From NCBI RefSeq assembly GCF_963921845.1, contig NZ_CAWUGZ010000136.1:1-19398 (forward strand): a DNA stretch of 19,398 nucleotides, read 5' to 3'. The stretch is from Commensalibacter sp963921845 (GTDB lineage: Bacteria; Pseudomonadota; Alphaproteobacteria; Acetobacterales; Acetobacteraceae). Below the pieces are notes generated by a model, which saw only the letters and a program-made list of their open reading frames with translations, did no database searches and was not told where the DNA came from. Each line of letters opens with the position of its first letter. The first letter of the stretch is position 1. Below are positions 1 through 9,137 of the stretch, piece by piece. The translations under genes were made by a program, and so were the position numbers.

Positions 1-539
1 GAAATATACATTTATCTATAAATTTAAATATTTTTTTAATATCTCTGCTAAAGTAATTTTTTTATAGTTTTATATGTTAATGACACATACTACGTTAGCA
101 ATAAATTAGTGCACTTTAAAAAAACAATTTTGCTGCATATCTTTTAATTTTGAACAATTTGAAACTAATTTATAATAAATAATGTTAAACGATCTTTTTA
201 TAGTAATAAAATTTAACAATCTGCTTACGGGATATAGGATTGCTTAGTAATTAAGAAAAAATTACATAATAAATTACTATTCCAACAAAATTTTATAATT
301 CACCTTAAGATTAAAAAGAAAAACCATATTGTTTAATTTAAAAAATTTCCGATTAACGTTACTTAACTTGATTTATAGCCAATCTTGAACAGAACTATAG
401 AAAAATATCGCTTAAATAAGAATTGAATTTTAACAATTAACTTAATAATTTCTAAGTTTTTTAAACGGGTATTAAATAGTTTAAGGAACAATAAAATTAT
501 TCGTTACTATGCAAAGAACCGTTTATTTTTATCGGACTT
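1..539. other. AT-rich region without a recognisable gene
   Basis: No ORF, tRNA or strong hairpin could be supported here on either strand. The sequence is very AT-rich, with many short A and T runs and frequent stops in all frames. It lies downstream of the SPOR-domain gene. In many alphaproteobacteria nagZ, scpA and scpB follow that gene, but none of them is visible here. It may be eroded coding DNA or simply a long spacer; the sequence does not decide. Confidence 0.5.
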
Positions 540-1562
540 TTAAAAATTAGCAAATGTACACGATATGGATCTAGCCTTCAACTTGCTACAAAATTCATTT
601 GCTTGGTTTTTACTAGAAAATCCTTTTATCCTTAAACGATAGACTATTTTCCCACCAACATCCGCACGTTGTATTTCAAGATTATGTTGATTGAGAATAT
701 CAGGAGCTTTTTTTAAATACATTTTCCACTGTTTACGTGCTCCCTCTTCTGAAGCTAGAGCGGATAATTGCACTTTAAAAGAACCTGAGGGAAACGTTCC
801 TTTTTCGTTCATTTTTGGCGATTTAAAAACGCTGGTTTTAAATTTTTCTGATTTTATAAGCTTAGAATTTACTTTATCTGTCTGTGTATCTGACGAAATC
901 AATGATTTTTGAGGCGCAAGAGTTTGATGAGTTGTTTTAGAAGAAGATAACGGCTCGGAATTTTCACTGGATAAGGTTGTATTATCGGTATTTTGAGATG
1001 AGATAATTTGAGAAGCCTTATTATCCGATTTACCTGCCGGTTGAGGTTTTGATCCATATTGTTCAGCCAATCCCAAAGGATTGGCTTGTTCTGGCCCTGG
1101 AGCTAGAGTTGTTAAACTCGAATTAGGATCAGAGCTAACTGTTTCTCCTATACCTATACCAATAGTTTCAGTATTATTGGTATTTATTGGTTTTTCTTTT
1201 GCTGCTTTTGAGGGAGGTGAAAAAACAGGAATACCTTTTTCAGTTGAATTATACATCAGCCAACTTCCTATAAAAAGAACCAGTAATCCCCCTATGCCGC
1301 TTGCTGCATAAATTAAGTGACGAGTATTCCAACCGCCATCACCGAAAACATCAAAACAACGTGGAAAAGAAGATCTTTTTATCTCATCTTCATATCTATA
1401 TTCTTCATCGTCTTCACCATCATAACGAGACGCCATACGTTCTCTCTCAGGGTAAATAGGCTGATGATAATTAGGTTGCGGGGGTTCGTCCTGTTTTTGA
1501 GAAAAATCGTCTTCGAAAAAAGATTTTCTTTTTGGAGGTTCAGGCGAATGTGGATCAACCAT
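540..1562 (-). CDS. SPOR-domain inner-membrane protein
   Basis: This 340-residue protein is probably a bitopic inner-membrane protein that binds septal peptidoglycan. Residues 1-80 are hydrophilic, rich in Pro, Asp and Glu, and should be cytoplasmic. One hydrophobic segment lies at about 82-104. Residues 105-258 form a Ser/Thr/Asn-rich, low-complexity linker, presumably periplasmic. Residues from about 259 to the end look like a SPOR domain, opening with GSFKVQLSALASEEGAR and ending in the usual C-terminal strand. SPOR domains bind glycan strands lacking stem peptides at the division site. The gene follows argS with no spacer: the argS TAA is directly followed by this ATG, so the ribosome-binding site (GAGGAAATGAGA) lies inside the end of argS. 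Translational coupling is likely. The argS-SPOR order is common in alphaproteobacteria. The exact division role is inferred. Confidence 0.85.
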   Translation of the reverse strand: MVDPHSPEPPKRKSFFEDDFSQKQDEPPQPNYHQPIYPERERMASRYDGEDDEEYRYEDEIKRSSFPRCFDVFGDGGWNTRHLIYAASGIGGLLVLFIGSWLMYNSTEKGIPVFSPPSKAAKEKPINTNNTETIGIGIGETVSSDPNSSLTTLAPGPEQANPLGLAEQYGSKPQPAGKSDNKASQIISSQNTDNTTLSSENSEPLSSSKTTHQTLAPQKSLISSDTQTDKVNSKLIKSEKFKTSVFKSPKMNEKGTFPSGSFKVQLSALASEEGARKQWKMYLKKAPDILNQHNLEIQRADVGGKIVYRLRIKGFSSKNQANEFCSKLKARSISCTFANF

Positions 1563-3365
1563 TTATCTCATTTCCTCTACCGCTTTTATACCTAATATTT
1601 TCATTGCTGAACGAATGATAATAGATGTTACTTCTACCAAAGCAAGTCTGGCTAACGTACTAACTTTATCATCTTCTTGAATAAACCTTAAGGTCATATT
1701 ATCGCGACCCGCATTCCACAACGTATGAAAATCCGAAGCAAGCTCAATGAGATAATACGCAATACGATGAGGCTCTCTTGCTAATGCTGCACTTTCAACC
1801 GTACGAGGCCATTGCGCTAAACGACGTAAGAGGGCAAGTTCCTCGTCACTGGTCAAGCAGGATAAATTAGCATGAATCAATTGTGTTTGAGATAATAATT
1901 TTTCACCAAATTGTTCCACAGCGGCTCGTAAGACAGAACGACACCGCGCATGAGCATATTGCACATAAAAAATATGGTTATCTCTCGTTTGGGCCACCAC
2001 TTGTTCTAAATCAAAATTCATTTGAGCATCTGCTTTACGTGTTAACATCGTAAAACGAACGGCATCTTTACCCACCTCATCAATAAGATCCCTAAGGGTA
2101 ACAAAATTACCTGCACGTTTAGACATTTTGACCACTTTTCCTTGTCGTACTACCCTTACAATTTGACAAAGAATAACTTCAAACGTTGTACAATGATCGT
2201 GATCCAGTGCAGCAATCGCCGCTTTCATTCTTGGGATGTAACCACCATGATCGGCACCCCAGATATCAATAAGGACTTTTGCTCCTCGCCTCATTTTATC
2301 GTAATGATACCCTAAATCATTGGCAAAATACGTTGCATTTCCATCGGATTTACGTAATGGTCTATCAACGTCATCACCAAAATCCGTTGACTTAAAAAGT
2401 GTCTGAGGCCTTTCTTCCCAATCCTCAACAATTTTACCTTTGGGAGGTTGTAATACACCGGTGTATACTAAGCCGTTCTCGTCTAATATTTTGAGTGCCT
2501 CTTCGGCAACCCCTGAATCGACTATACTTTGTTCAGAGACAAAATGATCGTGATGTACTCCTAAAGCATCTAGATCGCTTTTAATCAATTCAATCATATA
2601 GCTTAATACTAACGCTTTGACTTTATCAAACCAGGCTAACTTGGGTTTAAAATTGTTTGGCTCCAGCAACTGATCGTCATATTTTTTGACCAACGCTTCC
2701 CCCACGGGAATCAAATAATCTCCCTGATATTGCAGACCAGAAGGAATAAATTCTATGAATCTTTTATTAAATTCTTCAGCAGAACATTTTTGACCCAATG
2801 CATTTAGATACCGCCAATAGGATGCCCACGTTAGGGAGACTACTTGTGCTCCAGCATCGTTGATATAATATTCTTTGGTAACCTGATACCCTGCTTTTTC
2901 CATTAGATTGGCCAAAACATCTCCTACAACAGCACCTCGACAATGACCCACATGCATTGGTCCTGTCGGATTAGCTGAAACGTACTCAACGTTAACAGGT
3001 TTATTCTTTCCTATTAAACTGTCTCCATAGTTTTCTTTTGACTCTAAAATGATAGAAATCAACTGCTGAAATACCAAAGGGGATAACGTTAAATTAACAA
3101 ATCCTGGGCCTGCTGCTTCAGCTTTTTCTATAAGCTTAATGTGATTAAGGCGCTGCGATAATTCTTGAGCCAACGCTTGCGGGGAACGTTTAAGTATTTT
3201 TGCTACAATTAGTGCTGCATTTGTTGCCATATCCCCATGCGCTACCTCTTTAGTTGGAAACAATTCAACGCGCTCGGCAATTTCCTTAGGCAGGTCGGGT
3301 ATGACCTCGTGCAAAGCCTGCAAAACATAAAGACGAAAAATTTCATATAAATTATGGGGGGTCAT
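1563..3365 (-). CDS. argS: Arginyl-tRNA synthetase
   Basis: ArgRS charges tRNA-Arg with arginine using ATP in the cytoplasm. The 600-residue length fits a complete class I enzyme. The N-terminal additive domain covers about residues 1-115. The HIGH-type signature is HVGH at 138-141, within ANPTGPMHVGH. The KMSKS-type signature is KMSKR at 413-417. The DALR anticodon-binding domain follows to the C-terminus, with the expected FYVQYAHAR stretch and a hydrophobic end. The ATG at 3365 gives the usual N-terminus, with a purine-rich GAGA a short way upstream. It lies 89 bases downstream of dgt on the same strand, and its stop abuts the SPOR gene start, so the three are probably co-transcribed. Function is secure from motifs and full length. 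Confidence 0.97.
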   Translation of the reverse strand: MTPHNLYEIFRLYVLQALHEVIPDLPKEIAERVELFPTKEVAHGDMATNAALIVAKILKRSPQALAQELSQRLNHIKLIEKAEAAGPGFVNLTLSPLVFQQLISIILESKENYGDSLIGKNKPVNVEYVSANPTGPMHVGHCRGAVVGDVLANLMEKAGYQVTKEYYINDAGAQVVSLTWASYWRYLNALGQKCSAEEFNKRFIEFIPSGLQYQGDYLIPVGEALVKKYDDQLLEPNNFKPKLAWFDKVKALVLSYMIELIKSDLDALGVHHDHFVSEQSIVDSGVAEEALKILDENGLVYTGVLQPPKGKIVEDWEERPQTLFKSTDFGDDVDRPLRKSDGNATYFANDLGYHYDKMRRGAKVLIDIWGADHGGYIPRMKAAIAALDHDHCTTFEVILCQIVRVVRQGKVVKMSKRAGNFVTLRDLIDEVGKDAVRFTMLTRKADAQMNFDLEQVVAQTRDNHIFYVQYAHARCRSVLRAAVEQFGEKLLSQTQLIHANLSCLTSDEELALLRRLAQWPRTVESAALAREPHRIAYYLIELASDFHTLWNAGRDNMTLRFIQEDDKVSTLARLALVEVTSIIIRSAMKILGIKAVEEMR

Positions 3366-3454
3366 AAAAACTATCTCACAAAAAGCAAACAGATTGTTTT
3401 CTTATTAAACGAAGCTAACAAAAAAAACTATCATCTATTCACCAAATTTCCAGT

Positions 3455-4630
3455 TCAATTTAATACAGTCATGTTTGTTAGCTTTTGATATTCTTCAATA
3501 GCAAAACGATCGGTCATTCCTGCAATATAATCGGAAACAACACGTAAAACGCCAGGATGACCTTTAATAATTTCTGCCTGAGTTACGCGCTGATGCCATT
3601 CTTTTGGAAGCAAACCTACATCATTTGAAAGAATTGCAAACAATTCTGCAACTAATAATTTTGCTTTACGGCTCATTCGATTTACTTGCCAATGATGGTA
3701 CAAATTTTTATGTAAAAATTGTTTGATTTGCTGATTTGCTTCTTCCACTTGAGAACTAAAGCTGACGACAGCTCTATTAGCATAGCGAATATCATCAACT
3801 GTCTTAGGGTTTAGTTGCCCAATATTTTCAGCCGTTTGCTGTTTCAAATCTCGAACAAGACGATCTATTACCCTTCGAATCATCTCATGACGCAAGCGTT
3901 TATTTTTAAAATCATCCTTATTTGCCTGGTTAACAACACTTGTTGCTTCTTCTAACGCTGTTTGAACAAGAGGGAGATGTTGCAAATCTTGAAAACAAAT
4001 CAACTCTGCCCTCAATCCATCATCCAAATCATGACTGTGATAAGCAATATCATCCGATATAGAAGCAATTTGTGCTTCAGCGGATGCATAACTGTTAAGC
4101 TCTAAAGGGTAAATTTGATCGTAAGCTTTAATATAAGGTTCGGGATGGAGAATAGGTCCATTATGTTTGGCTAACCCTTCCAAACTTTCCCAAGTTAAAT
4201 TCAAACCGTCAAAATTAACGTATTTCTGTTCTAACTTTGTTACTTGACGCAAGGATTGATCATTATGACTAAACCCATTAAAATTGCTCATAGCCTCTTG
4301 CAAAGCGTCTTCTCCAGCGTGGCCAAAAGGTGGATGCCCCAGATCATGAGCCAATGCCAAACATTCCGCCAAATCTTCGTTTAAATGGAGTGAACGCGCA
4401 AGCGAACGTGCTATTTGTGCTACTTCAAGAGAATGTGTCAATCGCGTACGAAAAAAATCACCTTCATGATTAACAAATACCTGTGTTTTATATTGCAACT
4501 TTCGAAAGGCTGTAGAATGTATGACTCTATCTCTATCACGTTGCCAAGGGGTTCTCCCTATGCCATCAGATTCTTTATACAAACGCCCACGTGAGGTTTC
4601 CTCACAAACAGCATATTCTGCTAATTTCAT
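3455..4630 (-). CDS. dgt: dGTPase-like triphosphohydrolase (HD domain)
   Basis: The family hydrolyses deoxynucleoside triphosphates, typically dGTP, to the nucleoside and triphosphate, trimming dNTP pools. At 391 residues it fits the shorter dGTPase-like subfamily common in alphaproteobacteria rather than the roughly 500-residue E. coli Dgt. The N-terminus carries GRTPWQRDRDRVIHSTAFRK, typical of the family. The HD metal ligands are visible as His66 (RTRLTHSLEV), His95-Asp96 (LAHDLGHPPFGH) and an Asp at 193 or 194 (SISDDIAYHSHDLDDGL). The start is well supported: AGGAAAAGATA precedes the ATG. It is the first gene of the dgt-argS-SPOR set and is divergent from xth across a 201-base spacer. In many alphaproteobacteria erpA lies beside dgt; it is not seen here. 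Preference for dGTP cannot be read from the sequence. Confidence 0.93.
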   Translation of the reverse strand: MKLAEYAVCEETSRGRLYKESDGIGRTPWQRDRDRVIHSTAFRKLQYKTQVFVNHEGDFFRTRLTHSLEVAQIARSLARSLHLNEDLAECLALAHDLGHPPFGHAGEDALQEAMSNFNGFSHNDQSLRQVTKLEQKYVNFDGLNLTWESLEGLAKHNGPILHPEPYIKAYDQIYPLELNSYASAEAQIASISDDIAYHSHDLDDGLRAELICFQDLQHLPLVQTALEEATSVVNQANKDDFKNKRLRHEMIRRVIDRLVRDLKQQTAENIGQLNPKTVDDIRYANRAVVSFSSQVEEANQQIKQFLHKNLYHHWQVNRMSRKAKLLVAELFAILSNDVGLLPKEWHQRVTQAEIIKGHPGVLRVVSDYIAGMTDRFAIEEYQKLTNMTVLN

Positions 4631-4759
4631 TATCTTTTCCTAATGTGTTTTATTTCATATTTTACCTATATTTAGCGAAACATTTAAACGAGGCGAATGA
4701 GCATCTGATGATTGATTTTCTTTGCTGATTCATTTTCAAGAGCGATGGTTTCAAATACA

Positions 4760-4789
4760 TTGCTTAGTTATTAGCAATTAATGTAAATT
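4760..4789 (+). promoter_or_regulatory. Possible sigma70-type promoter for xth
   Basis: In the spacer between the divergent dgt and xth genes, TTGCTT (4760-4765) and TAAATT (4784-4789) are separated by 18 bases and end about 40 bases before the xth ATG. In DNA this AT-rich such matches arise easily, so this is a weak call based on spacing and position only. Confidence 0.2.
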
Positions 4790-4831
4790 ACAGTAAAACA
4801 TAAACTTAAAAAATGAAATTGATACCAAATC

Positions 4832-5599
4832 ATGAAACTGGCTAGCTGGAATATTAATTCTATACGAAAAAGATATCCTCTTGTAGTTAAGTGGATTGAA
4901 AAAGAAAAACCCGATTGGCTTTTTTTACAAGAAATCAAATGTCAAAATGAACAATTTCCTAAAGAATCTTTCGAATCTCTAGGGTACCACTGCATTGTTC
5001 ATGGACAGAAAGCTTACAATGGCGTTGCCATTTTAAGTAAACATGCCTACGCACTTAATTCTACAAAGCTACCTACCTTAACAGAAGAAGCAGAAGAAGC
5101 CCGATACCTAGAAATCGAAAGCAAAAACTTAACTTTATGCAATTTATATTTACCGAATGGGAACTCTGGGGGAGAAGCAGGCTTGCTAAAAAAAGTTAAA
5201 TTTTGCCAAGCCTTATACAATAGGGCTAAAGATCTTCTCAATGAAAAACAAAATTGCATCTTTGCTGGAGATTTCAATATTTGCCCTAACACGATGGACT
5301 ACGCAACAAACGCATTATCGCTTTCGGATGCTCTGGTACGCCCAGAAATTAGAGACAATTTTTATAAACTTCTATGGTTAGGACTTACCGACGCTTTACG
5401 CACGTTTTACCCAACACAAACTATATATACATTTTGGGATTATCAACACAATGCTTGGGCACGAAATTCCGGATTACGAATCGACCATATCCTTATTTCC
5501 CCACGGCTTGCTGAACGTTTACAAGACGTAATTGTAGATAAAAATGAAAGGGAGAAAAATCAACCTTCCGATCATGTGCCCGTTGTTGTCAACTTTTAA
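4832..5599 (+). CDS. xth: Exodeoxyribonuclease III (AP endonuclease)
   Basis: This enzyme incises DNA at abasic sites and degrades 3' ends during base-excision repair in the cytoplasm. The 255-residue protein has the full exonuclease-endonuclease-phosphatase fold motifs: Asn7 (MKLASWNIN), the metal-binding Glu34 (LFLQEIK), Tyr106 (NLYLPNG), Asp147 and Asn149 (AGDFNICP), the DNA-binding loop FWDYQHNAWARN, Asp218 (LRIDHIL) and the catalytic pair Asp247-His248 (SDHVPVVV). The length is normal. No good Shine-Dalgarno sequence is visible before the ATG. The gene is alone on this strand: dgt diverges upstream, and the first glycosyltransferase converges 17 bases downstream. Adjacency to dgt is common in alphaproteobacteria. 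Whether it should be called xthA or exoA cannot be settled from sequence alone. Confidence 0.95.
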   Translation: MKLASWNINSIRKRYPLVVKWIEKEKPDWLFLQEIKCQNEQFPKESFESLGYHCIVHGQKAYNGVAILSKHAYALNSTKLPTLTEEAEEARYLEIESKNLTLCNLYLPNGNSGGEAGLLKKVKFCQALYNRAKDLLNEKQNCIFAGDFNICPNTMDYATNALSLSDALVRPEIRDNFYKLLWLGLTDALRTFYPTQTIYTFWDYQHNAWARNSGLRIDHILISPRLAERLQDVIVDKNEREKNQPSDHVPVVVNF

Positions 5600-5616
5600 A
5601 CTTTAAAAATAATCTA

Positions 5617-6762
5617 CTACGAAGCCATCCAATGGGGTGAAATCTCTTTATAAGGTGTCGGAAAATCTTCTATAACCTTCCAAAAATCATTATGATCTAA
5701 AATTATGCATGATTGAGCTTTGGCTTCACCTTTATAAAAACGATAAAAATTTCTATTCAATGCTCGATTTAAAATTCCAGGACCTGTTTTATAAGCAATA
5801 AACATATCTTTATGCACATAGGAATTGTGGTACAAAGAACGTAATCCCTCATTTAAAATAGGACTATTTGCTATGGAACCAAAAAAATCATTATGAGCAA
5901 CGAATTCATCGGTCACGAAAAAAACATGATCGTATCCAACAGGTATTATTTCAAAAAACCGTTTTATAGATCGAATTTTTATATCTGCATCCAACCACCA
6001 TCCCCCATAGTGATTAATAACGTGTAACCTGAAAAAGTCAGCTCCTTCTGCCGGATGCCTTACATTTAAAAACAGCTGACGGGCTTCTACACCATAATAG
6101 TGATATAACCAATTTGCAGCTTCATTTTTGTTAAAAATTTTCAAATTGAAATGGGTCATAGATTGGTGATAAGAAAAATTAGCTTGAATCTCTTCTGGGG
6201 GATTTTCATCCCAATACATAAATACATTATTAGGTATAGCATTAAATCCACTGACATTACTGTTCCTAGACTCACCATCCCCAACAAATTTATTATTAAG
6301 AAGTTCAACCATTAACGATAAATAGACTCTGTCTGCTTCTTCACCAGTCGGAAATTCTTCATAACAATTTTCCATAATTTTTAGCGCAGCTCTAACACCT
6401 TTATTTTCTTTATACGCTTTCCATCCAGTAATATAATTATAAAAAGGTACACTCAAATTTTTGAGTTGTTCGAGTTCTTCATCTTTAATTTCTAACCCCC
6501 CTTTTAATAAAGCGACTATTCTTATCATCCATAAAATATGAGCTAAAGGATATTCAGAGGGACTTTTTGAATGCATCTCAAAAGCCAATTTATATAAATA
6601 CGCAGCTTCAGCATAAAATCGATTTGTACTCAATACATTGCCAATGTCGTATGCAGCAACCACATCATCCAAACCACGTTGCTCATACATTTGTAATGCT
6701 TGAGGGCAAACAGCCAATACAAAATTTAAATCTAACTTCGTATTAAGTGTGGGCTCTTCCAT
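5617..6762 (-). CDS. DXD-type glycosyltransferase, toxin/effector-like, copy 1
   Basis: The protein (381 residues from this start) belongs to the glycosyltransferase sugar-binding DXD family, which includes TcdA/TcdB-type toxin catalytic domains and Och1-like enzymes. Residues 1-160 are mostly helical and may be TPR-like. The catalytic part runs from about 180: FMYWDENPPEEI, then RHPAEGADFFRLHV (235-248), then GGWWLDADIK with the DXD triad Asp258-Ala-Asp260, which would bind Mn2+ and a nucleotide sugar. Later blocks HNDFFGSIANS and YKTGPG are shared with the neighbouring paralogue. No signal peptide or membrane span is seen. The reading frame extends upstream to a TTG at 6804, but the ATG at 6762 has a strong AAAGGTG site and gives an N-terminus that aligns with copy 2. 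Donor and acceptor are unknown. A role as an injected host-modifying effector is inference; surface-glycan modification is the alternative. Confidence 0.8.
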   Translation of the reverse strand: MEEPTLNTKLDLNFVLAVCPQALQMYEQRGLDDVVAAYDIGNVLSTNRFYAEAAYLYKLAFEMHSKSPSEYPLAHILWMIRIVALLKGGLEIKDEELEQLKNLSVPFYNYITGWKAYKENKGVRAALKIMENCYEEFPTGEEADRVYLSLMVELLNNKFVGDGESRNSNVSGFNAIPNNVFMYWDENPPEEIQANFSYHQSMTHFNLKIFNKNEAANWLYHYYGVEARQLFLNVRHPAEGADFFRLHVINHYGGWWLDADIKIRSIKRFFEIIPVGYDHVFFVTDEFVAHNDFFGSIANSPILNEGLRSLYHNSYVHKDMFIAYKTGPGILNRALNRNFYRFYKGEAKAQSCIILDHNDFWKVIEDFPTPYKEISPHWMAS

Positions 6763-6820
6763 ATTCGCACCTTTACTATTCATAATTTTAAATAAATTGA
6801 CCAACTAAAATCTAAAAAAG

Positions 6821-7933
6821 TTAGACCATACTCCATGAACCATTTTGCTTATATTGTACCGGATATTGTTCAGAGACACGTTCAAAAAAAGCGTGATCTA
6901 AAAGCTTCATGGAAGGAAAATCTCCTTGTTTTCCTTGCAGATATCGATGAATGGACCGATTTATAGCCCTCATAAATACTCCGGGTCCAGTCTTATAGGA
7001 TATAAACAACCCTTCATATTTATAGCAATTACTGTAAAGTGATAATAAACAGTCCTTTAATATGGCACTATTGGCAACCGAACCAAAAAAATCATTGTGT
7101 ACAAAAAATCCATCAGTCATCATAAAAACGTGGTCGTAATGCCATGGTATTGTCTTATAAAAAAGCTCTTCCGAAACAATTTTTAGATCTGCATCAACCC
7201 AAAATCCCCCATAGAGATCTATTACATGCACTCTTAAAATATCTGCTTCCTCAGCAGGATGCCTTGCCTTAAGAAACAAAGTTTTAGCTTCTCGTCCATA
7301 AACATCATGCAACCATTCAACCGCTTTTTCTTTATCAAAAAATTCAACGTTAAATTTAGAAAATTGTTTATGATATTGAATATTTTCCTCTACATCTTTT
7401 GGAATATTTTTGTCCCAATAAAAATACATATTTTTAGGAATAGTTCTTTGACTTTGTCTTTCGGGCAGGTCAGCAGATAACATTGCTTGATAAATTAAAC
7501 GCAAATAAATGGCGTCGATTTCCTCCCCTGTATGAAATAATTCATAAGTACAGTTGATTTGCGCCAACGTATCAACAGCATTCAAACGCTTATCATAATA
7601 AAATTTCACTGCTGAAATATAATTAAATAATTCTTCCGATAACTCGTATAATCTTGCAAAATCTTTACGACTGGTTTTATGAGATGCTTTAATTAGGCAC
7701 AAAAGTTTCACTTGTAATAAGATTGCTTCGCTAGGGTGTCCATCAGGATCCAATCTTCTATAATTAATAGCCTCTTGATAAAATACAGCCGCTTCAACAA
7801 AAAAACCATGCATATGCAGATGGTTTGCTATATTAAAAGCTGTCATAACGTCATAACAACCCTGTTGATTAAAAAGTCCCAAAGAAACCGGGCATTTTTC
7901 AACTAACGTTTTTAAATTATTGTTATTGGACAT
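6821..7933 (-). CDS. DXD-type glycosyltransferase, toxin/effector-like, copy 2
   Basis: This 370-residue paralogue of the next gene downstream has the same build: an N-terminal helical region (1-160), then the sugar-transferase domain starting at MYFYWDKNIPKD. Key blocks are RHPAEEADILRVHV (224-237), GGFWVDADLK with DXD at 247-249, YDHVFMMTD, HNDFFGSVANS and YKTGPG. By eye about half of the catalytic-domain residues match copy 1, and the helical regions also align (CPVSLGLFNQQG against CPQALQMYEQRG), so the pair arose by duplication and has diverged. The ATG at 7933 has an AGG six bases upstream. The two genes are close enough (16 bases to the extended frame of copy 1, 58 to its preferred start) to share a transcript with this copy first. 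No secretion signal is seen, so export would need a dedicated system. The substrate is unknown. Confidence 0.8.
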   Translation of the reverse strand: MSNNNNLKTLVEKCPVSLGLFNQQGCYDVMTAFNIANHLHMHGFFVEAAVFYQEAINYRRLDPDGHPSEAILLQVKLLCLIKASHKTSRKDFARLYELSEELFNYISAVKFYYDKRLNAVDTLAQINCTYELFHTGEEIDAIYLRLIYQAMLSADLPERQSQRTIPKNMYFYWDKNIPKDVEENIQYHKQFSKFNVEFFDKEKAVEWLHDVYGREAKTLFLKARHPAEEADILRVHVIDLYGGFWVDADLKIVSEELFYKTIPWHYDHVFMMTDGFFVHNDFFGSVANSAILKDCLLSLYSNCYKYEGLFISYKTGPGVFMRAINRSIHRYLQGKQGDFPSMKLLDHAFFERVSEQYPVQYKQNGSWSMV

Positions 7934-8216
7934 TTAAAACCTAAATAAAATTTGAGACTACTTTTAAAAAATACTTAACATGCTTGAGAAGCAATAATTA
8001 ACATATAAAAAACAAAATTAAGAATAAAACCTTTAAACATTATTAACTAGCAAACAAAAAATTTTATATTTTAATTTTTTATTAAACAACTTATTCTAAA
8101 TCAGATACTGAAACAGTTAAAGCACCAAACAAAACTAGTAACATAATAAAATTATAGATAACTTATTAAAAGCAAATTTTATAAAGCTTAATTTTTTAAA
8201 AAGGCAATGGAATATA
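7934..8216. other. AT-rich divergent spacer
   Basis: This 283-base spacer separates the glycosyltransferase pair (minus strand) from the first secreted unknown (plus strand), so it must hold promoters in both directions. I see no ORF, no RNA gene and no convincing hairpin. The composition is so AT-rich that choosing -10 and -35 boxes by eye would be arbitrary. Confidence 0.5.
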
Positions 8217-9137
8217 ATGCGTATCTTTCCAATGGTAAGCGGTTTAATAACAATTATTACTTTGAATTGTATAATCAAACCTAGTTATTCCTTCCCTCCC
8301 TTGGCCAAATCCGAACTTAAATTGCCTTCAAGCGCACTAAGCTCGAACTTATCTTCTTTTTACACACCACAACAAGAATCACATTTTTATAATTGGACCA
8401 TTGTAACTAAAAATTCTTCTTCCAGTTTGAAATGGACGGACTTCGAACATAACTTAAATCTTTTTTTTACCCCTAACCAAGATGGGACCGTAGAAATTAA
8501 GGCTAAGGTTAATAAAAATATTAACAAAGAATATGAACAACCTTTTATAAGACTAAATGTAAAAGGACTTTCAATTGTTTTAAATAAAAACGCATCTCAC
8601 TCCCAGTGGGTCCACTACTCAACGTTAATTCATTCTGAAAACGAAGAAAAATTACTTAATGAATTAAAGAACAATGCCTCAATGCATCTGGTTTTTTCAA
8701 CGTTGACCTCGATAAACATAAAAGCAACTGAATTATTTAACTCATCCCCCGATTTCACTCAGTTTTTTGATCGGTGGCAGACATTTGTTTCAACTGCCAG
8801 TAATGCCTCCGTTCCCCATCAAACTCTTCCTCTTGATGGAATGCCTCCACAAATTTTTCCGTTATATGCAGAAGCAGACCTGTATGTGCATAAATGCCTC
8901 CAAATTCAGGACAATAAACTACAAGTAGATCTCCGCAATACTATTTGTGAAAAAAGAAACGTATTACTTAAACAATTGCAAAGCAAAGGGTGGTGTTGGG
9001 GGAGTGGTGATTCCGATCAACACGATAAAGACAAGAATTGGAAAAAGTGTATTTTTACCCCTAAAGGGGGTATCGAAAAATTGAATGATAAAAAAATTGA
9101 AGATTTTAATAAAGCCAAATTAGTATCAGATACTTAA
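8217..9137 (+). CDS. Secreted protein of unknown function
   Basis: I do not recognise this 306-residue protein with confidence. The first 25 residues look like a Sec signal peptide: a short Arg-containing start, a hydrophobic core and a SYS-F type cleavage site, so it is probably periplasmic or exported. Mature residues 55-190 read as alternating beta-strands (NWTIVTK, LNLFFTP, VEIKAKV, IRLNVKGLSIVL) and end with a helix and strand pattern that recalls invasion-associated locus B (IalB) proteins; this is only a pattern resemblance. The C-terminal part (215-280) has four cysteines at 227, 244, 260 and 278, with KGWCWG and NWKKC, enough for two disulfides, then a Lys/Asp/Glu-rich tail. The ATG at 8217 follows a weak GGA. 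It is followed by another secreted protein gene after 74 bases. Confidence 0.7.
   Translation: MRIFPMVSGLITIITLNCIIKPSYSFPPLAKSELKLPSSALSSNLSSFYTPQQESHFYNWTIVTKNSSSSLKWTDFEHNLNLFFTPNQDGTVEIKAKVNKNINKEYEQPFIRLNVKGLSIVLNKNASHSQWVHYSTLIHSENEEKLLNELKNNASMHLVFSTLTSINIKATELFNSSPDFTQFFDRWQTFVSTASNASVPHQTLPLDGMPPQIFPLYAEADLYVHKCLQIQDNKLQVDLRNTICEKRNVLLKQLQSKGWCWGSGDSDQHDKDKNWKKCIFTPKGGIEKLNDKKIEDFNKAKLVSDT

Noticed and set aside
691..912. Plus-strand frame of 73 codons inside the SPOR gene
   Set aside because: It is antisense to a well-supported gene and its translation has no recognisable features.
6763..6804. TTG-initiated extension of glycosyltransferase copy 1
   Set aside because: The ATG at 6762 has a strong AAAGGTG site, and its N-terminus aligns with the paralogue.
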